DNA of 10,178 nucleotides from Sulfurovum sp. (lineage in GTDB: Bacteria > Campylobacterota > Campylobacteria > Campylobacterales > Sulfurovaceae). Each line of letters begins with the position of its first letter. The first letter of the stretch is position 1. This document shows, piece by piece, positions 1 to 7,530 of this stretch. Location: NCBI GenBank assembly GCA_020721385.1, contig DYMW01000056.1:1-10178 (forward strand), read 5' to 3'. The translations under genes and the position numbers were made by a program. The notes beneath the pieces are model-generated. The model was given only the letters and a program-made list of their open reading frames with translations, did no database searches and had not been told where the DNA came from.

Positions 1-114
1 ACCGATGGGCAAGGAACATTCCCCAATTATGAACCATTAATTGATACCTTGTGGGTAACTCTTAAAGAGGTTGATGTTCCTTTTGGAGAGGTTTTAACGT
101 TGGCTTGGAAGTGA
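1..114 (+). CDS. 3' end of an unidentified gene
   Basis: Frame 1 is open from the first base and stops at TGA (112-114), giving the last 37 residues of a protein that begins outside the window. The tail contains FPNYEPLIDTLW and ends in LTLAWK. I do not recognise the family and assign no function. The reading is supported by the open frame, by ordinary amino-acid composition, and by the tight convergent fit with the next gene, whose stop lies 5 bp away on the other strand. No hairpin-plus-T-run terminator is visible between the two stops, so both transcripts may run into each other. Confidence 0.6.
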   Translation, partial: TDGQGTFPNYEPLIDTLWVTLKEVDVPFGEVLTLAWK

Positions 115-119
115 TGGTG

Positions 120-1946
120 TTAGTTGTTAAACGGTAAAAGTCCAAACTTTTTAATAAAAGCATCGTTTATATCAATTAACCCTTTGGCTTGTAGATTGTC
201 AAGTACGTCTTTGGTACAAAAGGTATCCCCTGGCCACTCTCGTGTAAAGCCATCAAGCTGAGATTTGTTGGTTCCATCAATAGCAATAAATGGTTCTTTG
301 ACAATATCTCTTTGTGCATCAATGTTGTTAACCACACGCCACAATAGCATATAGGGTTCGTTGATATCGTTGTTGATTTTATCGACAATCACCAACACTT
401 TGATATGCTCTTTCAGTGGTTTTAGTTTGGTAATAATGTTTTGTATGGATTGTGTTTTGTGTACACTAATGAGACAAATAGGATTTTTAGTCTGCATAAA
501 ATATTGTTTAAGTTCTAAGATATTGCCATCAATTTCTTGCATCTTTTCTAAGAGTACTTCATCTTTTAAAGGAGTTTCAATATTCTCAACAACCATGTCT
601 CCCGTACAATCAATACCCAGTTTCCCCCCCACCAAGGTTTCATTGGCACTGTGGTCAAGGGCATCAATGATTCCTTGGGTAATCAGTATTTTTTTAGGGT
701 CAAGACGATTCAAAATGTATTCAGTAATGGCTTGGGCATCTTCTAATTCTGGTGCATCTTGGTTGACAAAGATGGCATGTTTTACAAAACTCATCTGTCC
801 TACTCCCCAAAAAGCGTGCATAAATTGCTGTGCATGACCTTTGTAAAGGGTTTTCATTTTTCCTAAAATAAGGTTGTGAAAAACGCCATTTTCAGGCATA
901 TAGTAGTCAATTAAATCAGGTGCCATGGGTTTGAGCATTGGTAAAAAAATACGTTCAGTTGCCCAACCCATGTATTTGTCTTCGAGTGGTGGTTTACCAA
1001 CAACGGTGGCTTGAAATACAGGTTTTGTTTTCATGGTAATGGTCTCTACTTCCATAATAGGATAGGGTTCTTTAAGCGTATAATATCCTGTATGGTCACC
1101 AAATGGACCTTCGATGTGCATTTTAGAAGGGTCAACAAAACCTTCTATGACAATGTCAACATCTTTGGGGATATAAATATCATTGGTGATTGATTTGACC
1201 AGTTGAGCATTTTTCCCTCGTACAAAACCATAAAGAAGCATCTCAAACATTCCATGAGGCATTGGGGCTTGACCACACCAAATATAGAGTGGGTCACCAC
1301 CAATTCCTATGGTAACAGGCATCTTTTTTCCTGCTTTTTGGTATTGGTCAAAAAAGTGTGAGGCATCTTTGTGAATCTGCCAATGCATTCCCAAATGATT
1401 TTTATCGTACTGTTGTAAACGGTACATTCCCAAGTTTTGCATTGAACCATCTAAGCTTTGGGTATAGACTTGCCCCATGGTAATAAAAGGACCACCATCC
1501 TCTTCCCATGTTTTTAAGATAGGCAATTTGTCCAAATCCACATCGCTTTTAGGAATAATAATTTGTTGACACTCTCCTTTGCCTTTTAGGCGTTTTGGAA
1601 AGACATTTTTAAGTGCAAAGAGTTCAGGAATTATTTTTATCTTTTCCATAAACCCTTTGGGCGGTTTCATTTTTAGGAGTTTATCAATCCCTTGTGCTAC
1701 AGTGTCAGGGTGTTTACCAAAGATTTTTTCAGTGAGTGCTTTGTTGGCAAAAATATTCATAAGTACAGGTATATCATAGGTAATGTTTTTAGCTTTATTA
1801 ATAGGATGGGTAAAGAGAAGAGGGCGAGAGTCATCTTTTTTGACTTCAACATACGCGACATGAGGTATTTCTAGTTCTACATCTAGTGGTGCATCTATAA
1901 TTTTTAGGTTTCCATTTATTTTCAACCATTCTATAACATCATTCAT
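120..1946 (-). CDS. mqnL: UbiD-family menaquinone biosynthesis decarboxylase (MqnL type)
   Basis: This 608-residue protein is a prenylated-FMN-dependent decarboxylase of the UbiD family. The length (about 600, longer than ubiquinone-type UbiD at about 490-500) and overall pattern fit the SCO4490/MqnL group. That group removes the carboxylate of 1,4-dihydroxy-6-naphthoate-type intermediates in the futalosine route to menaquinone, the route used by Campylobacterota. Visible family signatures are PFITMGQVYT (153-162), QNLGMYRLQ (170-178) with the metal/cofactor-site Asn171 and Arg176, WQIHKDA (189-195), GIGGDP (214-219), and EGPFGDHTGYY (279-289). Glu279 and Asp284 have the spacing of the catalytic Glu/Asp pair of UbiD and, with Arg176, would complete the usual R-E-D triad. 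VGGKLGIDCTGD (439-450) marks the C-terminal domain. The ATG is preceded by GGGAG six bases upstream. The protein needs a UbiX-like flavin prenyltransferase encoded elsewhere. The substrate is inferred from family, not seen; a different aromatic acid cannot be excluded. Confidence 0.9.
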   Translation of the reverse strand: MNDVIEWLKINGNLKIIDAPLDVELEIPHVAYVEVKKDDSRPLLFTHPINKAKNITYDIPVLMNIFANKALTEKIFGKHPDTVAQGIDKLLKMKPPKGFMEKIKIIPELFALKNVFPKRLKGKGECQQIIIPKSDVDLDKLPILKTWEEDGGPFITMGQVYTQSLDGSMQNLGMYRLQQYDKNHLGMHWQIHKDASHFFDQYQKAGKKMPVTIGIGGDPLYIWCGQAPMPHGMFEMLLYGFVRGKNAQLVKSITNDIYIPKDVDIVIEGFVDPSKMHIEGPFGDHTGYYTLKEPYPIMEVETITMKTKPVFQATVVGKPPLEDKYMGWATERIFLPMLKPMAPDLIDYYMPENGVFHNLILGKMKTLYKGHAQQFMHAFWGVGQMSFVKHAIFVNQDAPELEDAQAITEYILNRLDPKKILITQGIIDALDHSANETLVGGKLGIDCTGDMVVENIETPLKDEVLLEKMQEIDGNILELKQYFMQTKNPICLISVHKTQSIQNIITKLKPLKEHIKVLVIVDKINNDINEPYMLLWRVVNNIDAQRDIVKEPFIAIDGTNKSQLDGFTREWPGDTFCTKDVLDNLQAKGLIDINDAFIKKFGLLPFNN

Positions 1947-1950
1947 TTGT

Positions 1951-1975
1951 TACTCCCAATTTTTATTAGGGAGTA
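1951..1975 (-). promoter_or_regulatory. Hairpin enclosing the mqnL ribosome binding site
   Basis: In the minus-strand transcript, UACUCCC (from 1975-1969) is followed by an 11-base A/U loop and then GGGAGUA (from 1957-1951), a perfect 7-bp inverted repeat. The right arm contains the only Shine-Dalgarno sequence of the decarboxylase gene: GGGAG, six bases before the ATG. Folding would therefore mask the ribosome binding site. It is not a typical terminator because no U-run follows. A weak -10-like TATTAT (1990-1985) would place a start near 1978, so that the hairpin sits at the extreme 5' end of the message; no good -35 is seen. The inverted repeat is plain, while the regulatory role is inferred. 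Confidence 0.5.
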
Positions 1976-2031
1976 TTATAACTTATAATATTGGTATTTT
2001 GTAGGATCTAATTGTTGTTTTATAAATATGC

Positions 2032-2053
2032 CAAATGGAAATTAATCCATTTG
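2032..2053 (-). other. Hairpin spanning the ftsZ stop codon
   Basis: An 8-bp perfect inverted repeat (CAAATGGA / TCCATTTG) with a 6-base loop overlaps the last codons and TAA of ftsZ on the minus strand. It is followed by A/T-rich sequence but no clean T-run, so it is at best a weak terminator and may act as a 3' end or mRNA-stabilising hairpin. The arms are A/T-rich and the repeat could be fortuitous. It is the only candidate structure between ftsZ and the downstream decarboxylase gene that could separate their transcripts. Confidence 0.3.
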
Positions 2054-3205
2054 CTTTCTTAAAAATGTTGGGGTATCCAAATAGTCTTCATTCACATTGT
2101 TGTAGCCACCTACCACTTTTGCATTGTTTAAGTTGTGCAGTAAGGTACGTTGAACAGGTTTTTTTAATTCAGGCGTACTGGCTACATTGACAGTTGGAGT
2201 AGGTGTGTTTTCGGTTTCTATATCTGATGGATCTTCGAATCCTGTTGCAATAATGGTTAATTTAACATGATCTAAAGGAATATCTTCAGAAGTGGTTGTA
2301 CCAAAAATAATGTTTGCATCTTCATCGGCATTCTCTTCTACAATGTCCATGGCTTCTGATATTTCAGCCAATGGATAATCTGGGTGAATATGGAAATGAA
2401 CCAAGATACCCATGGCTCCATCAATTGAAAGATTGTCAAGTAGTGGAGATTCAATGGCTGTTTTAGCCGCATCATAAGCAGCTGAATGACCTTGGCTTTC
2501 ACCCACACCCATGAGGGCTAGACCTCTATGACTCATAACTGTTTTAACGTCGGCAAAGTCAAGGTTAATATCATTTGCACCATGTGAAAGAATAACATTT
2601 GAAATTCCACCAACAGCTTGAGAAAGAACATTATCAACAAGTTTAAAACTGTCACGCATTCCAAGATTTTTTTCAACAATAGAAAGAAGTCTTTCATTGG
2701 GAACAACAATAATTGAATCACTTTCACGTTTGAGTGCTTCCAATCCTTCTTTTGCCAATCGTTTTCTTTTTCGACCTTCAAAGGCAAAAGGACTCGTAAC
2801 AATGGCAACCGTTAATGCACCTACTTCTTTAGCAGCTTGGGCAATAATAGGAGCAGCTCCTGTACCTGTACCACCACCAAGACCAGCTGAAATGAAGACC
2901 AAATCAGCTCCTTCCAACATGGTTTTAATGTTTTCAAAACTCTCTAAGGCGGCTTCTTTACCCACTTCAGGTTTCATACCTGCACCAAGACCTTTGGTTA
3001 CATTGAGTCCCAATTGTATTTTATACGGTGCAATAGAAGCATCGAGTGCTTGTGCATCGGTATTGGCAACAATCAAGTCAATTCCACTAATGCCTTCTCT
3101 AATCATGTGGTTAATCATGTTTCCACCACCCCCACCGACACCAATAGCTTTTATTTTTGCACCATGGATACCAGCTTGTGTTTCTCTTATATTAAATTCT
3201 TCCAT
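2042..3205 (-). CDS. ftsZ: Cell division protein FtsZ
   Basis: This is the tubulin-like GTPase that polymerises into the cytokinetic ring at mid-cell. At 387 residues it has the normal length. The nucleotide-binding domain opens with GVGGGGGN (22-29) and NTDAQAL (48-54), and the tubulin signature GGGTGTG is at 110-116. The activation (T7/synergy) loop NLDFADV (214-220) supplies the catalytic acids Asp216 and Asp219 to the neighbouring subunit. A C-terminal GTPase-activating domain (about 225-322) is followed by a variable, Thr/Pro-rich linker (about 325-372). The last residues, DYLDTPTFLRKQ (374-385), are the conserved tail that binds FtsA. The ATG has a near-perfect Shine-Dalgarno, AAGGAGGA (3218-3211), by far the strongest in the block, as expected for a protein needed in large excess over FtsA. 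The gene follows ftsA after 21 bp, with no room for a clear promoter in the gap. Nothing is missing or truncated. Confidence 0.98.
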   Translation of the reverse strand: MEEFNIRETQAGIHGAKIKAIGVGGGGGNMINHMIREGISGIDLIVANTDAQALDASIAPYKIQLGLNVTKGLGAGMKPEVGKEAALESFENIKTMLEGADLVFISAGLGGGTGTGAAPIIAQAAKEVGALTVAIVTSPFAFEGRKRKRLAKEGLEALKRESDSIIVVPNERLLSIVEKNLGMRDSFKLVDNVLSQAVGGISNVILSHGANDINLDFADVKTVMSHRGLALMGVGESQGHSAAYDAAKTAIESPLLDNLSIDGAMGILVHFHIHPDYPLAEISEAMDIVEENADEDANIIFGTTTSEDIPLDHVKLTIIATGFEDPSDIETENTPTPTVNVASTPELKKPVQRTLLHNLNNAKVVGGYNNVNEDYLDTPTFLRKQMD

Positions 3206-3226
3206 TTTCTTCCTCCTTTGTGCTAT

Positions 3227-4612
3227 TTAGAAAATTTTTGATGCCCATCGCATAAAATTTTGTAATGGATTGTTTTGATCTTTTTTGGGTTCATTGCTTA
3301 AATCTCTAAATAGGTCATTGTTTTCATTGTTTTTATCATTAAATGATGGCTGCGATACAGAAATTTTTGGTTTAGACTCACCAATACGATTTTGAATAGA
3401 GGCAATATCACTTAATGATGCTTTTGTTTTATAATCTTTTGAGTGTAACATTTTTTTGCTACTTTCTATCTCATATTCGGTATGAGCTCCCGCTTCATAT
3501 TGTAACAATCCCATAACGGTAGCATACTCAGCAGAGTTTAACTCTTCAGAAAGTTTGTGTACATTTTGTGGTTTACCAACTCTTACTGGAATATTGGGCA
3601 TCAGTGCTTGTGCCAACTCTCTGGTTCCTTCAATATGTGTCATTCCTCCTGTTAAGATAATACCTGCACCCAATTGATCTTTGAGTCTACTTTTTTCAAT
3701 GGAATTGGCTAAAATTGATAAGGCTTCTTCCATACGACTATAAATAATGTTATGAACAATATCCAATGATACGGTATTAAGATGATACTCATCACCTATA
3801 ACAGGGAGTTGAATATCACCACTTTCACCACTGAGTAAACTTCCTTTGGAAATTTTAAGTTCTTCAGCGGTATCAAAAGGGGTATGTAGGGCAATAGAAA
3901 GGTCATTGGTAATATGGTTTGAACCCACACTCAAAAAGTCATTGTATTGAATGGCATTTCCAACATGAATGACAAGATTTGAGGTGTGTCCACCCAAATC
4001 AATTACAGCAATACCTCGTTCTTTATCATCACTATTAATGACTGAAATAGAAGAGGCGTATCCACTAAGGACTACTTTACCTATCTCTATACCTGCTGCA
4101 TTAACTGCTTTTTTTAAGTTACCAAGATTGGATTTTGCTGTCATAATAATGTGTGTATCAACTTCCATACGACTGGCATTCATTCCATAAGGGTCTTCAA
4201 TAAAATCTTGTTCATCAATTTTAAATTTATATGGTAAAACGTGTAGTACTTCAAATTCATTAGGAATATTTGCATTATAAAGAGCAGTTTGCATCACACG
4301 ATTAATTTCATTAATTGAAATTTCATGGTTTGGAATATTAACCACACCGGTAGAATTCAGATTTTTAGTATAAGCTCCAGAGATGGAAATGGTCGCGGTA
4401 GTGATATTGATACCTGAAACACGCTTAGCATCATCAATGGCTTTTTTAATGGAACGTGAAGCCAACTCAATGTTGGTTATCGTTCCTTTTTTTATGCCTT
4501 GTGATTTTGAAATACCATGACCACTAACTTCAACATTCCCATCTTTGACATCTCCAATAATTGCACAGATTTTTGTTGAGCCTATATCAATGGCTAAGAT
4601 GGGCGTATTCAA
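3227..4612 (-). CDS. ftsA: Cell division protein FtsA (TTG start)
   Basis: This actin-like ATPase tethers FtsZ filaments to the inner face of the membrane and helps recruit later division proteins. At 461 residues it is slightly longer than E. coli FtsA (420). The phosphate-1 motif DIGSTKICAIIG is at 9-20, the FtsA-specific 1C domain lies at about 82-165, the phosphate-2 motif IDLGGHTSN is at 204-212, and the adenosine motif GIILTGGMTHIEG is at 317-329. An extended hydrophilic linker (about 380-445, rich in Ser, Lys and Asn) leads to NPLQNFMRWASKIF (448-461), an amphipathic membrane-targeting helix. The start is TTG: the phosphate-1 motif begins at residue 9, the next in-frame Met is residue 107, and AAGGA lies six bases upstream of the TTG. 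The gene begins 9 bp after the ppiD-like stop and is followed by ftsZ, the usual ftsA-ftsZ order. The family is certain; the start is well supported. Confidence 0.97.
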   Translation of the reverse strand: MNTPILAIDIGSTKICAIIGDVKDGNVEVSGHGISKSQGIKKGTITNIELASRSIKKAIDDAKRVSGINITTATISISGAYTKNLNSTGVVNIPNHEISINEINRVMQTALYNANIPNEFEVLHVLPYKFKIDEQDFIEDPYGMNASRMEVDTHIIMTAKSNLGNLKKAVNAAGIEIGKVVLSGYASSISVINSDDKERGIAVIDLGGHTSNLVIHVGNAIQYNDFLSVGSNHITNDLSIALHTPFDTAEELKISKGSLLSGESGDIQLPVIGDEYHLNTVSLDIVHNIIYSRMEEALSILANSIEKSRLKDQLGAGIILTGGMTHIEGTRELAQALMPNIPVRVGKPQNVHKLSEELNSAEYATVMGLLQYEAGAHTEYEIESSKKMLHSKDYKTKASLSDIASIQNRIGESKPKISVSQPSFNDKNNENNDLFRDLSNEPKKDQNNPLQNFMRWASKIF

Positions 4613-4618
4613 TTTTAG

Positions 4619-4624
4619 TCCTTA
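4619..4624 (-). promoter_or_regulatory. ftsA ribosome binding site fused to the upstream stop codon
   Basis: Read on the minus strand, TAAGGA contains the TAA stop of the ppiD-like gene and the AAGGA Shine-Dalgarno of ftsA, which stands six bases before the TTG start. This site decides the ftsA start codon. It also places terminating ribosomes exactly where ftsA initiation must occur, the arrangement typical of translational coupling. Confidence 0.75.
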
Positions 4625-6079
4625 ATTATAATATTCAGTTGGATATTTTGTATCCAATTTTCTCATGAGATTTGATTCAAAATTTTGTTGTTTTACTTGA
4701 TCAGCGTTTTGATAAAGAGTTTTTGTTTCATTGCTGTCAAGATTAATAAGTTTTTGTTCTACTATTTTATAAACAATAACCTTATTTCCTATAGGTATAA
4801 TACCTTTTTCTTCTTGAGATGTAAAGAGTTTTGTTATTAAATTTGATGTTTCTTGTTGATTTAAACCTAGTTTTTGTGATTCAGCGTTATTCAATGTGAT
4901 GAAATTTGACACATTCAATTCACGATTGTCAATGGTTTTTAATGTTTCTTCAGCCAGTATTGATAGGGCTTCTTTTTTAAGTTCTGCTTCATAAAGAGGA
5001 GTAACTTCACTTTTTACAGATTCAAATGTTTTTATAACAGGTTTGGTAATACCAACAATCTTAACAGAAGCATACGTTTTTCCAACCACTTTTGGTTTAA
5101 GTAAATCACCAATGGCTTTGGTTGAAATTTCATTCCACAATTCAGCAGATAATTTTGGATTATTGACATCGTAGGTTACGGTTTCATCTTTATTGATTTC
5201 ACCTTTTTTAAATGCAATATATCGTTTATCAGCATCTTTTTTAGCTTTTTTTACTTTAACATCATCGCTAATCCAATCTTTGGCTTCGGCTAATGCTAGA
5301 ATTTTACCATCTTTATCCGTATAGTTAAAACTGTTTTCTTTATAATAGCTTTCTATTTCAGCTTCACTAACATTAATGTCTTGGCTTTGTGTCCAAACAA
5401 CATCCAATGTATACGCTTTAGCTGTTTTGAATTGCTCTTTTCTAGCATCCCAAAATGCTTTGAGTTTGCTTTCATCAACCGTTACATTAACATCTTTATT
5501 GGTTAACGTAATATATTTTAATTTGTCAGCAATTTCAAAAGCTACAGTAAAAGCTTTATATTCATTTTCTAACCCTTTAAGGTTTAAAAGCTCAAAGGTC
5601 TTATTAATAGTAAGTTGTTCTTGTAAACTTTTTTCAAATGTTACTTGGGTAAAAGGACTTTGTTTAATAAAATTGTCATAAATGGTTCTATCAAATTGTC
5701 CATTATTTTGAAAAGCTGGAATTTCTGCGAGTTTTGCACCTGTCTCTTCATCGGTAACCACAATTCCAAACTCATTGGCTAAATTAAGAATTTTTGCTTG
5801 TGCTGACATACGGTTAAGTACTTGTTGCTCTAATCCCATCTGTTTGGCTTGTTCTTTATCAAATTTACCTTTCATCATTTGGTTATATTGACTAAAAAGA
5901 TTGTTGTACTCCATTGAGAATTTGTCTCTACTTAAATCAATATCACCCACTCTTCCTATATTGTTACTTTTTAGACCATAAGAGAAACCATAGGTGGCTC
6001 CTGTAAATACAAATGAAATAGTTGCTATCCATATAGTCACTATTAAAAATTTGTTGTGTTTTTGCATCCAACTTATCAT
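4622..6079 (-). CDS. ppiD: PpiD/SurA-like membrane-anchored periplasmic folding factor
   Basis: The 485-residue protein has a short cytoplasmic N-terminus with Lys/His, one membrane segment (about 11-31), and a large periplasmic part, the topology of PpiD. Residues about 32-165 match the SurA/PpiD N-terminal chaperone domain: a helical region with GRVGDIDLSRDKF (42-54), VLNRMSAQAKILNLANEFGI (87-106) and AFQNNGQFDRTIYDNF (122-137). Residues about 202-260 hold two successive helix-plus-strand linker units. The segment about 275-348 looks like a shrunken parvulin domain but lacks the family's HIL-type strand and the GGDLGW-type motif, so prolyl isomerase activity is doubtful; E. coli PpiD also lacks measurable activity. 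Residues 350-485 form a second helical chaperone part. It probably assists folding of newly secreted or outer-membrane proteins at the translocon. The ATG has AAGG ten bases upstream. PpiD-like is preferred over SurA because of the uncleaved anchor. The order ppiD-ftsA-ftsZ is, from memory, shared with other Campylobacterota. Confidence 0.85.
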   Translation of the reverse strand: MISWMQKHNKFLIVTIWIATISFVFTGATYGFSYGLKSNNIGRVGDIDLSRDKFSMEYNNLFSQYNQMMKGKFDKEQAKQMGLEQQVLNRMSAQAKILNLANEFGIVVTDEETGAKLAEIPAFQNNGQFDRTIYDNFIKQSPFTQVTFEKSLQEQLTINKTFELLNLKGLENEYKAFTVAFEIADKLKYITLTNKDVNVTVDESKLKAFWDARKEQFKTAKAYTLDVVWTQSQDINVSEAEIESYYKENSFNYTDKDGKILALAEAKDWISDDVKVKKAKKDADKRYIAFKKGEINKDETVTYDVNNPKLSAELWNEISTKAIGDLLKPKVVGKTYASVKIVGITKPVIKTFESVKSEVTPLYEAELKKEALSILAEETLKTIDNRELNVSNFITLNNAESQKLGLNQQETSNLITKLFTSQEEKGIIPIGNKVIVYKIVEQKLINLDSNETKTLYQNADQVKQQNFESNLMRKLDTKYPTEYYN

Positions 6080-6102
6080 GTTTAAATTACCTTCTGTTTA
6101 AT

Positions 6103-6132
6103 ATTATATAATTTTAGTCTACTTGTGGTTAA
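6103..6132 (-). promoter_or_regulatory. Probable promoter of the ppiD-ftsA-ftsZ block
   Basis: On the minus strand a perfect -10 TATAAT (6108-6103) has TTAACC (6132-6127) 18 bases upstream, which matches the sigma-70 -35 consensus at four of six positions. It lies about 24 bases ahead of the ppiD-like ATG and is the only strong promoter-like sequence seen upstream of the three tightly packed genes. A/T-rich spacers produce such matches by chance, so the call rests on position plus the perfect -10. Confidence 0.5.
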
Positions 6133-6192
6133 GTATTAATGAAATAATTACATTATACATAGTATATTGCTTAAAAAAATATAAGGTACATA

Positions 6193-7494
6193 ATGAATCA
6201 TAATAATGCTCAAATAGTAACAGAAGACTTGAAGAATATATGGCATCCTTGTACACAAATGAAAGACCATGAAACATTACCACTTATTCCTATTAAAGAG
6301 GGAAGAGGTATTTATCTTATTGATTTTGAAAACAATGCCTATATTGATGCGGTAAGTTCATGGTGGGTCAATCTTTTTGGTCATGTTAATCCACATATAT
6401 CTTCTAAAATTAAAGAGCAGTTGGATACGCTAGAACACGTGCTTTTAGCGGGTTTTACCCACAAACCTGCGGTTAATTTGGCTGAAAAATTGGTCAATTT
6501 AACCCCAAAAGGTTTAGAGAAGGTGTTTTTTGCCGACAATGGTTCAAGTGCTGTTGAGGTTGCGTTAAAAATGAGCTTTCATTATCATCGTAATTTGGGT
6601 GAGCATCGTCCTTTGTTTCTTTCACTTTCAAATTCTTATCATGGTGAGACTCTTGGGGCATTGAGTGTGGGAGATGTACAACTCTATAAAGATACTTATG
6701 CCCCACTGTTAATTGCCTGTATTCAAACGCCTGTTCCCAAAGACCAAACCAAAGAGTGTGCCAAAGAGGCGATTGTAGAGTTGAAGAAATTGTTAGAAGA
6801 GAGAGGCAGTGAAATTTCGGCATTTATTATTGAACCTTTGGTGCAAGGTGCAGGAAGTATGCACATGTATCATCCTGATTATATTACAGAAGCAAAGAGT
6901 ATGTGTAAAAGTTATGGGATTCATCTGATTGCCGATGAAATTATGACAGGATTTGGTCGTACAGGAACCATGTTTGCGTGTGAACAAGCCAATATTACTC
7001 CTGATTTTATGACACTTTCTAAAGGATTAACAGGAGGATATCTGCCTTTGGCAGTGGTCATGACCACCAATGAGATTTATAATGCTTTTTATTGTGACTA
7101 CAATGAGTACAAAGCGTTTTTGCATTCACACTCCTATACGGGAAACCCTTTGGCGTGTTCGGCAGCGTTGGCAACTTTAGAACTTTTTGAAGCTTCTGAT
7201 GTATTGGGAGAAAATAAGAAAAAATCGGCGTATATTCTTGAAAAATTGGAAAAATTTAAAACCCTTCCCAATGTAAAAGAGGTACGACAAACAGGAATGA
7301 TTTCAGCCATTGAACTACAAGGGTATGAAGCCAAAGAGCGTATAGGATTAAAGGTTTATCAGTATGGATTAAATCATGGGGTTTTACTGCGTCCATTGGG
7401 GCATATAGTCTATTTTATGCCACCGTATATTATTACTTATGAAGAGATAGACAAGATGATCGATACGGCGTATAATGCCATTATTTTATTGTAA
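6193..7494 (+). CDS. bioA: Adenosylmethionine-8-amino-7-oxononanoate aminotransferase
   Basis: This PLP-dependent enzyme of biotin synthesis moves an amino group from S-adenosylmethionine to 8-amino-7-oxononanoate (KAPA), giving 7,8-diaminononanoate. At 433 residues it has the normal length for class-III aminotransferases of this type. BioA-specific features are WHPCTQM (17-23), SSWWVN (55-60), GSSAVEVALKM (117-127), SYHGETLGA (148-156), IIEPLVQGAGSM (212-223), ADEIMTGFGRTG (247-258) with cofactor-binding Asp248, LSKGLTGGYLPL (275-286) with Schiff-base Lys277, and LLRPLGHIVYFMPPYII (398-414) with Arg400 in the position that distinguishes KAPA from SAM. Asp248 and Lys277 are 29 residues apart, as in E. 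coli BioA. The ATG has AAGG six bases upstream. Weak -10-like sequences, TATACA (6154-6159) and TATATT (6163-6168), precede it without a convincing -35. I see no BirA-type operator in the divergent spacer. No other bio gene is adjacent, so the pathway genes are scattered. Confidence 0.96.
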   Translation: MNHNNAQIVTEDLKNIWHPCTQMKDHETLPLIPIKEGRGIYLIDFENNAYIDAVSSWWVNLFGHVNPHISSKIKEQLDTLEHVLLAGFTHKPAVNLAEKLVNLTPKGLEKVFFADNGSSAVEVALKMSFHYHRNLGEHRPLFLSLSNSYHGETLGALSVGDVQLYKDTYAPLLIACIQTPVPKDQTKECAKEAIVELKKLLEERGSEISAFIIEPLVQGAGSMHMYHPDYITEAKSMCKSYGIHLIADEIMTGFGRTGTMFACEQANITPDFMTLSKGLTGGYLPLAVVMTTNEIYNAFYCDYNEYKAFLHSHSYTGNPLACSAALATLELFEASDVLGENKKKSAYILEKLEKFKTLPNVKEVRQTGMISAIELQGYEAKERIGLKVYQYGLNHGVLLRPLGHIVYFMPPYIITYEEIDKMIDTAYNAIILL

Positions 7495-7530
7495 CGTAAT
7501 GACACAGAAAAAAGAACTATATTAAAAATG

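Noticed and set aside
59..69. Short CTCTTAAAGAG palindrome near the left end.
   Set aside because: It lies within coding sequence, has no loop or T-run, and is short enough to be chance.
624..630. G7 tract (minus strand) in the decarboxylase gene, considered as a phase-variable contingency tract of the kind common in Campylobacterota.
   Set aside because: It encodes conserved glycines of the VGGKLG motif, the tract is shorter than typical switching tracts (8 or more), and the gene is metabolic and in frame.
361..837. Open frame of 158 codons on the plus strand opposite the decarboxylase gene.
   Set aside because: It lies wholly inside a well-supported gene on the other strand, and its composition is that of a mirrored reading frame.
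3120..3145. C-rich run with repeated CCACC units near the ftsZ start.
   Set aside because: It is simply the codons of the glycine-rich GTP-binding loop GVGGGGGN of FtsZ.
2697..3230. Open frame of 177 codons on the plus strand opposite ftsZ.
   Set aside because: It is the antisense of a certain gene, Pro/Ala/Ser-rich as expected from mirrored FtsZ codons, and without a family match or a credible ribosome binding site.
6080..6192. Divergent ppiD/bioA spacer examined for a BirA-type biotin operator.
   Set aside because: No pair of half-sites resembling TTGTAAAC/GTTTACAA was found; only A/T-rich promoter-like sequence is seen.
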